Source: Pachyseris speciosa
Lineage: Eukaryota; Cnidaria; Anthozoa; Scleractinia; Pachyseridae
Direction: 5' to 3'
DNA: 64,000 bases
Assembly (NCBI GenBank): GCA_016490735.1
Contig: JAEMWC010000034.1
Coordinates: 286,001 to 350,000, forward strand
Shown: positions 57,301 to 64,000 of the stretch, in pieces
Layout: every line of letters begins with the position of its first letter
Numbering within the stretch: the first letter of the stretch is position 1
Made by a program: the position numbers and the translations under genes
The notes under the pieces: generated by a model
The model's database searches: none
The model's input: the letters and a program-made list of their open reading frames with translations, nothing else
What the model was told of the DNA's origin: nothing

Positions 57301-58045
57301 GTTTAAGAGAACTACCAACGATTCGGAAAGCCAAGATGAGCCAGTTCGTAGAGGCCCAGAAGGACCAGACCAATACAAAGCCGTTTGCACCGAAGCGTTA
57401 GTTTACTACACTTTAAAACGGTCTGGTTCTGGTAGACAAAATAACAACAATTCTAAGTTCACAATTGGTCAAGTGTTTGACCAGTTGGAGGAGCGCTACC
57501 TTAATAAGGCTGAACAACCCGGAACCCCACTTCCAGCCAGGCCAGGCCTACTGCTGCCGAGGCGCATCTCAAGTAAGAAAGATAAGAGTGATGCTGAAGG
57601 CACAAGCGAGCCGGTGGTGTACAACTTTTTGGAGGAAGTTTGCAATAAAGGGATTCCGACATATAGACCGGTATCAAATCACGAGGGTCCAGTTTACTTC
57701 CATTTGAAGAGACTGAAATCCAATCACTCTAGGGCAACCAGAATTCAACCCAAATGGGGCGATGGGCCAGTGTATACTGTTCTGGGGGACCAGTACCTCA
57801 AAGGGGCAGCGGAAAATGACAAGCCTGAAGAGAAATCAGTCTATTTAACCCTAGAGGCATTGTGCTCTGACACCCTCAATAGAGCTAGTGGTGATGGCCA
57901 AGATACCGATGAACTGGCAAACGACCTTTCCGACGATTGTTACCCCGTAAACATCGTAGATACTAACCGTTCGCAGAGGCCAGGTTGTTATACTATGAAG
58001 AGGATTTATCCGAAGAGTGTCAAAAAAGACGAGTCTCCGTGTTAA
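44623..58045 (+). CDS. Gene D: 1031-residue receptor-like protein with multi-ITIM-like tail
   Basis: Exons 44623-44911, 49433-49686, 50957-51095, 51602-52548, 54596-54735, 55802-55841, 56084-56159 and 56835-58045 sum to 3096 nt in one frame. Signal peptide 1-23; Cys module 30-96; exon 2 segment 97-181; exon 3 segment to 227; Ser/Thr/Pro stalk 228-543, probably O-glycosylated; TM about 560-584 with RRHR after it; cytoplasmic tail 585-1031. Nine YxxI/V/L tyrosines: 650, 671, 708, 774, 819, 891, 916, 942, 965. Those at 774, 819, 891 and 965 match S/I/V/L-x-Y-x-x-I/V/L. The last four are 23-26 residues apart. Twelve ectodomain cysteines. Such tails recruit SH2 phosphatases in known receptors; YxxΦ can also be an endocytic signal. 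Ligand and function unknown. No break is seen. Confidence 0.8.
46371..47405. repeat. Foldback element with arms of about 270 bp
   Basis: Left arm (46371-46610, AACATGCTGGGGATT to TGACATAGTCGGTCAC) pairs with the right arm (47180-47405, CGACTATGTC to AATTCCCCAGCGTGC). The arms share GACGTCAT and GTTTGAGTA-type blocks. The opposing frames at 47026-47326 come from the arm and are not genes. Confidence 0.6.
47442..47620. repeat. Short foldback MITE
   Basis: TAGCCTGCAAGCAAG at left pairs with CTTGCTCGCAAGCTA at right; the GC-rich inside (GGGCGCGAGTCGCGCGAGT and its near complement) forms a near-continuous hairpin. Confidence 0.65.
47749..48405. mobile_element. TTAA-flanked element, gene D intron 1
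   Basis: Ends GGGGGACTAACTTAACT and AGTTAAGTTAGTTTCCCC are inverted; TTAA at 47745-47748 and 48406-48409. Length 657 bp, close to the 666-bp element at 4089, but the ends differ. No transposase. Confidence 0.7.
49433..49686 (+). CDS. Gene D exon 2
   Basis: Acceptor AATTTCTCTAG, donor AAG|GTAAAC; 254 nt. It encodes GCDSRTKLSGEVADNRIP, RYWQWQHWKCSLDF, FIGCNGSRILF and ADRYVLK. It differs from the gene B exon at few residues. Confidence 0.9.
50477..50502. repeat. Microsatellite (AAT)n, intron 2 of gene D
   Basis: About eight AAT units; a second tract of about 20 units lies at 50818-50881. Confidence 0.85.
50818..50881. repeat. Microsatellite (AAT)n, about 20 units
   Basis: Uninterrupted AAT run 76 bp before exon 3 of gene D. 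Confidence 0.9.
50957..51095 (+). CDS. Gene D exon 3
   Basis: Acceptor TGCTTACAG, donor CAT|GTAAGT; 139 nt, phase 0 in, phase 1 out. It encodes [18 protein letters not shown], then CGSDLVLVGITIDICLLIK. One codon longer than in B. Confidence 0.9.
51602..52548 (+). CDS. Gene D exon 4 (mucin-like stalk)
   Basis: Acceptor ATTTATAG, donor AAC|GTAAGT; 947 nt, phase 1 in, phase 0 out. 315 residues, more than a third Ser/Thr by eye, with no cysteine after the split first codon. It has no exact internal repeat but many short STP runs. It ends acidic and Pro-rich (SPVLPPPPEEGG). The N-terminal part ([20 protein letters not shown]) matches gene C. Confidence 0.85.
52810..52968. repeat. Foldback with two decayed hammerhead-like arms
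   Basis: The arms (GGTTTTATCAGCTG at left, CAGTTGATAAAACC at right) are inverted. On the minus strand the left arm has CTGACGA, a stem, then AAAACGTC (GAAA lost). On the plus strand the right arm keeps CTCGAAACGTCAGC but has CCAACGA for CTGACGA. Together they point to a PLE- or retrozyme-type hammerhead repeat, now inactive. Confidence 0.45.
52972..54345. repeat. CAGT tetranucleotide array, about 1.4 kb, gene D intron 4
   Basis: Almost entirely CAGT units with regular variants: TTCAGT (extra T, every 3-8 units), CCAGT, CAAT and AACAGT. The last 120 bp change to an 8-bp CAGTAAGT unit. A decayed stretch of similar type is at 52617-52735 (GTCCGTC repeats). Confidence 0.95.
54596..54735 (+). CDS. 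Gene D exon 5 (transmembrane)
   Basis: Acceptor TCTACGTTAG, donor AAA|GTAAGT; 140 nt, phase 0 in, phase 2 out (A and C use phase 0 here). It encodes IPPNVGSGRKGRNMNG, a TM helix (LYIGVSIGITAFIITILVVV), then GFLIYRRHRS. Confidence 0.85.
54736..55801 (+). other. Gene D intron 5
   Basis: Contains a (GGTA)n microsatellite at 55036-55115. The rest is unassigned. Confidence 0.6.
55802..55841 (+). CDS. Gene D exon 6
   Basis: A 40-nt exon, acceptor TTCTTCGCAG, donor AAG|GTAATG; phase 2 in, phase 0 out. It encodes LQPRMRTLSEETK. The other AG in the region (TTGCAG) gives a stop at once. No counterpart is seen in A to C. Confidence 0.6.
56084..56159 (+). CDS. Gene D exon 7
   Basis: 76 nt, acceptor TTTCTCATAG, donor CAT|GTAAGT; phase 0 in, phase 1 out. 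It encodes ISELAMPRLNSAFEPEEAD and DTLRRS. No counterpart in A to C. Confidence 0.7.
56473..56723. repeat. Foldback MITE upstream of the D tail exon
   Basis: AAGCTTGGTTTTCACTAGCG at left pairs with CGCTGGAGAAAACCAGGCTT at right. The inside is built of GCAAGCACAAGC / GCTTGTGCTTGC runs, so the whole 250 bp folds on itself. It lies 111 bp before the acceptor of exon 8. Confidence 0.7.
56835..58045 (+). CDS. Gene D exon 8 (nine YxxΦ tail)
   Basis: Acceptor CCATCAACAG, phase 1 in, TAA at 58043-58045; 402 residues plus the split Ser. Motifs in order: IYAVI, FYYVL, IYAEV, VYFTL, VYYTL, VYNFL, VYFHL, VYTVL, VYLTL. Two stand in a longer repeated frame (KSVYFTLEKCFSDT and KSVYLTLEALCSDT), and three follow GP or EP (GPIY, GPVY, GPVY). 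Acidic Ser-rich linkers separate them. The exon probably grew by duplicating a Tyr module. The frame is open further upstream to 56732, but the acceptor and phase set the start. Confidence 0.85.
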
Positions 58046-58612
58046 AAGAGAGGAAAACGCAGCGATGGATTTTCTCCTGGAGTGTCCTTGAGTGCGGGAA
58101 ATTCATGAAGACTAAACTAAATGGATTTGAAAATGGACATGAGAATTTGATGCGCTTGCGGTGTGTCACGTTTCTGTTGTGTTTAGTGTAAATTTCATCG
58201 TATCTTGAAATGATGTCATAATGAATGTAATCATGTACTTCAATTCAGGAGAGCCTTAAATTGCCTGAGCGTGTTAATGTTACGTAAAAGTGGTAAATGT
58301 TAAGAAAACTATCAGGAAAATTAAATTAAAGTTTTTTTATGTTTTCAGTACTCACAGTAATATAGTATTGGCTCCGGATTTAGCTTGGCTTGGTTCCTTG
58401 TAGTGTCTTGATCGATCGGTCGCGATAAACGTATTGTTGTAAATAGATTCAGGTTGAAAATAGTTTAACCTTAAGCAGTGTAGAACAGACTGGCTAATGA
58501 TGAAAAATATGGATATCCTAAACACTTCATATGTAACGAAAAAGGGCCTTGCAGTGTCACGATCGGTGCGATGACTAGCCTTGAGTGTAGGCATATTTTG
58601 GCTTTTCGTATT

Positions 58613-58741
58613 AGGCCGCCATCTTGGATTTGGTAACGGTGGAGGGGTGGAGCGAGGGGGAGGGGGAGGGGAGTGCTCCACAATCCTTCGCCCTCTGCCC
58701 AACCCTCTACCGGTCAAGCAACAATCCAAGATGGCGGCATC
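58613..58741. repeat. Small inverted repeat, CCAAGATGGCGGC ends
   Basis: GCCGCCATCTTGGATT at left and AATCCAAGATGGCGGC at right, around a G/A-rich centre. It is inside the stretch that separates the 58420 and 58800 direct repeats. Confidence 0.6.
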
Positions 58742-59856
58742 GAAAACCTGGTCTGTCGTGCTTTCCGTTCCAAAATAACGCCTGCACTGCAGGCTGTCCG
58801 ATGACCGATAAACGTATTGCTGTAAATAGATTTGGGTTGAAAATAGTTTAACCTTAAGCAGTGTAGAATAGACTGTTGTATAATGATGAAAAGTATGGAT
58901 AGTCTAATTATTTTTGTTAAGTATGATTTATTAAGGCGTATAAATGAAAAATATATATTTCTCACTTGTTCCGGGTGGTAGTCCCTTGTATAAGTCGTAT
59001 AGTGAAGGGCCGCCCCGAAGGGTATGGTTTTCGAACGTTGGTTTGCGACCAGCGCGCACAAAAGCCTTTGATATTTCATGGCCAAATTAGAAAGTGAGAG
59101 TGGAAAGTAACAAATATATTATTCAAAGCAAATTTTTAACAGTTCTTTTATTGGCGTTCACCAGGCACATGAATCTGTTATCGAATGGTAGCTTTTTACA
59201 CGGAGCTTTCAGTGTACGCTCTACGATGCTGAGTTTTTGCTGTTGAAAGAATCATTAAGATAACGGCTAAATAGAACATGTATATAATATTCGACGAAAT
59301 AGTTTTACTGTTGAAAGAATAGGGTAAAGGAACTTATTATACTCAACGCCGATAAAACGGTCCTATCGCGAATAAAATTTGATGGTGTTTTTTGTTGGTT
59401 TTAAGTTGATTCTTCAAATGACGAACGGATATATTGAAACGAATGATGAATAATCAACTTCAAATTTTATTCTAGGTAGGAGAGCTTTACCAAGTTTCGC
59501 TGTAAAGTTTACAACAAATTAAACCAGGAAAAATAAACAACTTGCTTTGTGAGAACCGTTTCGGTTGAAATAGTTTACATTTTAATTTGGCTAAAATATT
59601 GAACCTTTTTATTGCCGAAACCGGCAATTGTTAGCGGAAAATAGAGCTTGCTGTTGGATAAGACAAAAAAAGCCTAATTGTTGGTATGGTAGTCAATTAA
59701 GTGAAAAGATTTAATTTCATCTGCACATGTAGATGTGATCTAACTGTTCAAGACAAATTATTATAGTTGCATGCATTCTGAATGTCAGTGGTCATCTTTT
59801 CTTTAGTTTTCGGTCCAGTTTCCGTTCTAAAAATGATTCTAAAATGGTCATATACA

Positions 59857-60186
59857 TATGGGTTATTGGCCAAGCGTGAGGTCAAGATGGCGGGATATTG
59901 GCCAAGTTCTTTTTTTGCGTGTTTATGGACCGAGACTAAGTCGAGGTCCATAAACATGCAAAAAAAGGACGAACCAGTATCCTGCCATCTTGAACGAACA
60001 AGCTTGGTAAATAAAGGATTTAGTATATGACTCAAAGGACGCTATTTAAAGATAATAAAACGAGGGACGAACGTCGGACTATCCCGAGCGGTCAAAATGG
60101 CTCCATCTTGACCTCGCGGGTAGCCAATCACAGCAAGAGAATTGATTTATCTTGACCGCTCAAAGAGCCAGTCATATAATAAAAGA
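59857..60186. repeat. Foldback repeat, copy 2
   Basis: Same family as 27296-27860: hairpin with GTCAAGATGGCGGGATATTG (59880 on) and its diverged complement, then GACTCAAAGGACGCTATT and the AGTCATATAATAAAA end. It lacks the nested 240-bp insert and shows what the uninterrupted element looks like. Confidence 0.65.
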
Positions 60187-61571
60187 TGCTATTATTTTTC
60201 ACATTGTAACATTGTCCAAATACGGTCATATTTTACCAAGGCGCTCGAGCGCAATGTTTGTCGTATGTACGCAACAGATTTAATTTCCTATGGTTTAGAA
60301 TTTATTGCGTAATTTGGTGTCGGGAGAAAAGCTATACTTTGGTGTCAGTGTTGAATCATAAAACAGTCATTCTACTCTTCTTGCCGAATAATTTTTTTTA
60401 GCCAACGCGTTCCTTGTCGACTCTGTACGATTGATTGTTAAAATTATAAAATAAACGAACTTTATCCCCACTTCAGTATTTTTGGTAGACTAATGACTTC
60501 CGATAAGATTGTCGAACTTTAATCAAAGTAACCAAATTTAGCCGTTCTCAGGGCTTCATCTACAAAGGTAATTTTGTATTTTACTAAGCTGTATAATGCA
60601 TGACTACCAGGAAAAAATTTACAAGGGAAACGTCTCAGCTCACCTAGACTTAGTCTGTCTACTACACGATTTTCCCGTCCTCCTCGTCTACCACCTCTTC
60701 CTCTCTTCGAAACGAATAATCAAAGATTGTATCATTTAGTTGTCACTTAAAGCCCTGAGATCACTGATTGGTCAATGGATGTCGACAGGACAGCGATTTC
60801 GACTAAAAAATAATGATACACAAAGCTAAGAGTCGTAAATCAGGTTGAGCAGTGAGTAGAGTTAGCCGCTCTTGCATGCAGACCGAAAGCGGAAAATTTA
60901 TGCACTATCTTCATCCCGCTAACAAACATTTAAAGAGGCACATTCCGCTAATTATAGTACCGGAAAAGTTCCCCCAGCTTGAACCGAAAACAAAATGTCG
61001 CTTTGCGGCCTTCAACGTGTTTAGTTAGCAAGCGCACTTTCTCTTTCTTCGTATCGCATTTGAAAATCCTTTGATTGAGCATGCGCAAAATTCGCGTCTA
61101 AATCCTCAACAGGCATCTTTTAAATGGGTCTAGAGACGAGTTGTATTTGTCAAAGTGTCGCCCTTACGGTTTTGTCCGTGGACGGCCAAACAGAAGACCA
61201 ATATCCGTAAGCAGTGGTAAGACACATCTTGTTTTTACCTCGTTACAAGCTACCCCATAGTGTTCATGGCCTATTGGTTGTATTGAGGAAGTGAACTTTA
61301 ATTTAGTTTGAAACATATTTTTGCTTCGAGTACATTGTCTTGTGGACAAAGGCGTGATCTCGAGCGTGAAAACAAAAATTCCTTAGACGTAAATACGGCT
61401 GCGTCAGAATTTTTGCCGCATTTATGTGAAGGTGGGAAGAGGATCAACCAGGACACATTCCTAAGGCACATTTTAAAAGTTTATCGCGATTAAGGTAGTT
61501 ACCTATCGACCGAATACTGGTTTGAATAGATCGGAAAGCCGGAAAGCCCATTGGCCTCTTGCTGAGCCGAC

Positions 61572-61896
61572 ATGAAGATATCACATTTATTGGAGGTTTT
61601 GACACTGCAATTATTTTTCATCGATCCATCGCATCCTCAAAACGTTACAATCGATAGGTACATCTCAAGTAGCGACTGGAGAGATGTGAGGGACTCGTTT
61701 GACATACCTCAATCCGTTTGCCATCAAGGAGAAAGCGCATTTGGGGATTATTGTACTCGCTCAGATATATGTCAATTAGATGGAACAGGTGATAATGATA
61801 GTTACTCTTGCTCGTGTCCTGACAATAACGCTACTCTAATATTTCGGGACAATGTTTGGAGATGTCATGAAAATGCAGAAGTACGAAAGGAACTAG
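61572..61896 (+). CDS. Gene E exon 1
   Basis: 325 nt, ATG at 61572, donor CTAG|GTAAGT, phase 1 out, as exon 1 of B and D. It ends ENAEVRKEL, compare [10 protein letters not shown] in D. Confidence 0.75.
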
Positions 61897-63872
61897 GTAA
61901 GTGTAAATAAAGTATTTAAATCAGTAAGTGATTCGCTTCTCGCGGTCTATTGAGGTAGATAGAAAGGTGTTCGTTAAAAAAAAAAAACACCAAAAACGTG
62001 AAATTTTCAGGAGATTTTCTTTTTCACCCATTCAAACAGACATTTATTTCGACTTAAAAGCTGGAGAATATCACGAGAAAACTGAAGCTTCCAGATCGAC
62101 AAAATTGAGGCAATTTAGGGGGTGATTACATGGCGAATTTCAGCCCGGTGGAGCGGGCTGAAATACTGTTGTGATTACATGACAAATTTCAGCCAGGGCC
62201 GTCTTGTTGCCTAGAAAACATCCTCACTGCTCATGCTCACGTTGCCTTTTCAGCCCGGGCTGAAATTCCATTTCGATTACATGGACTTTTTGCGGATTTT
62301 TCAGCCTGTTTGCCCGGGCTGAAAATCCTAGCCCGGTTTGTGAAACCGGGCTAGGATTTTCAGCCCGGGCTGAAACCGCCAGTTTCATTTCAAGAGGGTT
62401 TCTTTCAGAACCAGGGCTGAAATCTCGGCCCGGCTAACCGGGCTGAAATTCGCCATGTTTTCACCCCCTTAATGTGGTTTCACATTTTATTTTAATTCGC
62501 GGATGAGGTCTTCAAGTGCCTTCATTTATACAAAGCACCTTGCTACCCTGAAAATTCCCTTGATATTCTTTGGCGATTGGCCTTCAAACTATGTTTGATT
62601 CTTTCCTTCTGTTTTTTGCCAAGTCATTCAAAAGACCGTACCTCTTCTCTAATGTGACGCTTTTCTGTGAAACACCGTCATCATTCTAAAAACCACACGC
62701 ACCAATTAACGTATGCATTCATGCGTTGAGTAATGCAGACAATTTTGCATATAAAATTACTGAAAACAAAAAACAAAATAAAAAAACAAAAAAATGAATC
62801 ACTCAGTTGAAGGCTCATGTAGCCCATTAGTTCCACCGAAGACAGTTTTCGTTTTCCAAAACTTGCAGCTGTAAAAACGTTTATCGATGGGAGACGTGGT
62901 TTTATATCGTGATAGTTATTTGCGGTTATTGTCTGGAACGACCTTTTGCTGTCTTACGTTGTCGAAACAACAATGTGTTTGTTGTTTATAGCCGTAACTA
63001 CGATACTTGCGAAGTTTATTTTGAAAGTTGCTTCCCTCACAAGACGAGTCGTAAATAGCTCAAAATGCTAATCGGGAACTTGTGACTGCTAATTGCTGAA
63101 CAGTTTTCACCAGCCAATCTAGTCCTTTGATGAAGCCAGTGGAAAAGTTAATTATACCTTTGGAGTATACACTGTGCGAGATTGAAATTATTTTTCGACG
63201 AACGGTTGCGGGGAGAGGGGAGGGAAGAGGCTTGATGGTGGAAATGGAGTTATTTGTTGAACTCGCGGGGTCCCCGGGGGGTTGAACTAGTACGTTGTGT
63301 GTAGGAACTAGGCACTGGAGTGTGACTAAAGACACTCATTTGGCTTTCTAATGGCCTTGCCAACTCACTACTTGAAAATGAAAGGTATGAATTGAATGTG
63401 GTGATTGTTGTTTCGACGTTTTACGTCAGGTTCAAAGCTTTGTTATCTGCATAGACCTTGATGGACTTAGATGGACCTGCATGGACCCATGGACATAGAT
63501 TTTGAGATTCTGCAAACTTTATAGTCTTCTCCCTTTTTGCAGCTATATCAAGTTAAAAGTTTCCTTTCCTTTCCCAAAATGGACGAACATTATTTTATTG
63601 CTAAAAGTGTTAATAATTTATAAATTTGTGTTATTCAATGTACAGGTTGTGACATAAATAATAATATATTTCATGGTGAAGAAGATGACGACAAACTGCG
63701 GACTCTGAGCATTAATAGGGGAAGGAGAACAAAACTAAATCAGAAGGACTGTGATATAAACTTCGGGTTATCCTGGCATATTGGATGCGATGACGAAACG
63801 GAACCACTGACAGCATATAAAAATAGTTTCAGACTATCTTGGTCGAGGAGGCAAAATGTATACTTCATAAGG
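61572..63872 (+). CDS. Gene E: divergent receptor-like paralog (3' truncated by window)
   Basis: Exons 61572-61896 and 63646-63872 (phase 1 joint). The ATG at 61572 starts MKISHLLEVLTLQLFFI, a probable signal peptide. Exon 1 keeps the six cysteines (SVCHQ, DYCTR, ICQL, YSCSCP, WRCHENAE) in the spacing style of the family, and exon 2 starts GCD as in B and D and keeps DCDI and HIGCDD. Exon 2 is nine codons shorter than in B to D. Overall identity is low, and the flanks are unlike those of B to D. Later exons are beyond the window, so tail type is unknown. NVT and NAT are possible N-glycosylation sites. Confidence 0.7.
61897..63645 (+). other. Gene E intron 1
   Basis: Holds the MITE at 62118-62468. 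The rest is unassigned; the minus-strand frame at 63060-63335 has no support. Confidence 0.55.
62118..62468. mobile_element. Harbinger-like MITE, gene E intron 1
   Basis: Ends GGGGGTGATTACATGGCGAA and the matching complement (TTCGCCATGTTTTCACCCCC), flanked by TTA at 62115-62117 and 62469-62471. The inside repeats TTTCAGCCCGG / CCGGGCTGAAA in both orientations at least eight times. Three-base TWA duplication suggests PIF/Harbinger mobilisation. Confidence 0.7.
63646..63872 (+). CDS. Gene E exon 2
   Basis: Acceptor AATGTACAG, donor AGG|GTAAGA; 227 nt, phase 1 in, phase 0 out, as in B to D. It encodes GCDINNNIFHGEEDDDK, CDINFGLSWHIGCDD and VYFIR. Confidence 0.7.
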
Positions 63873-63917
63873 GTAAGAAATTGAAAAAAATGCCTTACGA
63901 GAGCGTACCTTATCTTA

Positions 63918-64000
63918 CCACCACCACTACCACCATCTCCTCCTCCTCCTCCTCCTTCTCCTTCTTAATTCTTCTTCGTCATCATCATCGTCATCGTCAA
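63918..64000. repeat. Microsatellites (CCA)n, (CTC)n, (TCA)n
   Basis: Mixed trinucleotide tracts that run to the window end, inside the next intron of gene E. Confidence 0.8.

Larger units (their letters stand above)
58046..61571 (+). other. Spacer D-E
   Basis: Candidate poly(A) signals ATTAAA at 58320-58330. A direct repeat (about 58420-58520 and 58800-58905, TAAACGTATTG to TGATGAAAA) encloses a MITE. 59857-60186 is the second copy of the foldback repeat from gene C intron 2. 60190-61571 is unassigned. This spacer does not match spacers A-B to C-D, so E lies outside the recent duplication. Confidence 0.6.

Noticed and set aside
58352..59085. Minus-strand frames of 123-125 codons
   Set aside because: They cross direct repeats and a MITE and have low-complexity sequence.

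Overview
The window is AT-rich animal DNA with spliced genes (GT-AG introns), tRNA-derived SINEs, L1-like and CR1-like LINEs, a Penelope-like element (PLE) and many foldback DNA elements. This fits a cnidarian, most likely an anthozoan such as a stony coral. That assignment is an inference from genome style, not proof.

The main content is a head-to-tail array of five related plus-strand genes, here called A to E. A (exons 333-5727) has lost its start to the window edge. B (10283-19429), C (23722-40239) and D (44623-58045) follow, and E (61572 to 63872) runs off the right edge. The shared plan is: exon 1, signal peptide plus a six-cysteine module; exon 2, a Trp/Cys-containing extracellular segment; exon 3, a further extracellular segment; exon 4, a Ser/Thr/Pro-rich stalk; exon 5, one transmembrane (TM) helix; then cytoplasmic exons with tyrosine motifs. 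Exon phases agree throughout. In A and C the tail is two small exons (VYASL, then TYSV / TYMNI / VYEN). In D it is replaced by two small exons and a 402-residue exon with nine YxxI/V/L motifs, four of them strict ITIM matches. I do not recognise the ectodomain. The architecture is that of a type I receptor family with inhibitory or adaptor-recruiting tails.

The copies differ by clear events. B has lost stalk, TM and first tail exon, yet exon 3 still joins its last exon in frame, predicting a secreted product; that last exon also holds a 72-bp duplication of the tyrosine block. C has lost the ATG in a 29-bp deletion, has a 252-bp stalk duplication with a GT donor in each copy, and has a 39-nt in-frame deletion before the TM helix. 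E is a divergent member with matching cysteines.

Spacers A-B, B-C and C-D are homologous, so the array grew by segmental duplication, and the paralogous introns and spacers act as empty sites that define many insertions. These include a full-length but frameshifted L1-like LINE (34648-40044, 17-bp target duplication), a PLE with GIY-YIG domain and hammerhead ribozymes (28861-30264), a CR1-like LINE tail, two SINEs, TTAA-flanked elements, Harbinger-like MITEs, a CAGGGG MITE, large inverted repeats, and a 1.4-kb CAGT array in a D intron. No bacterial-type feature, rRNA gene or functional tRNA gene was seen.
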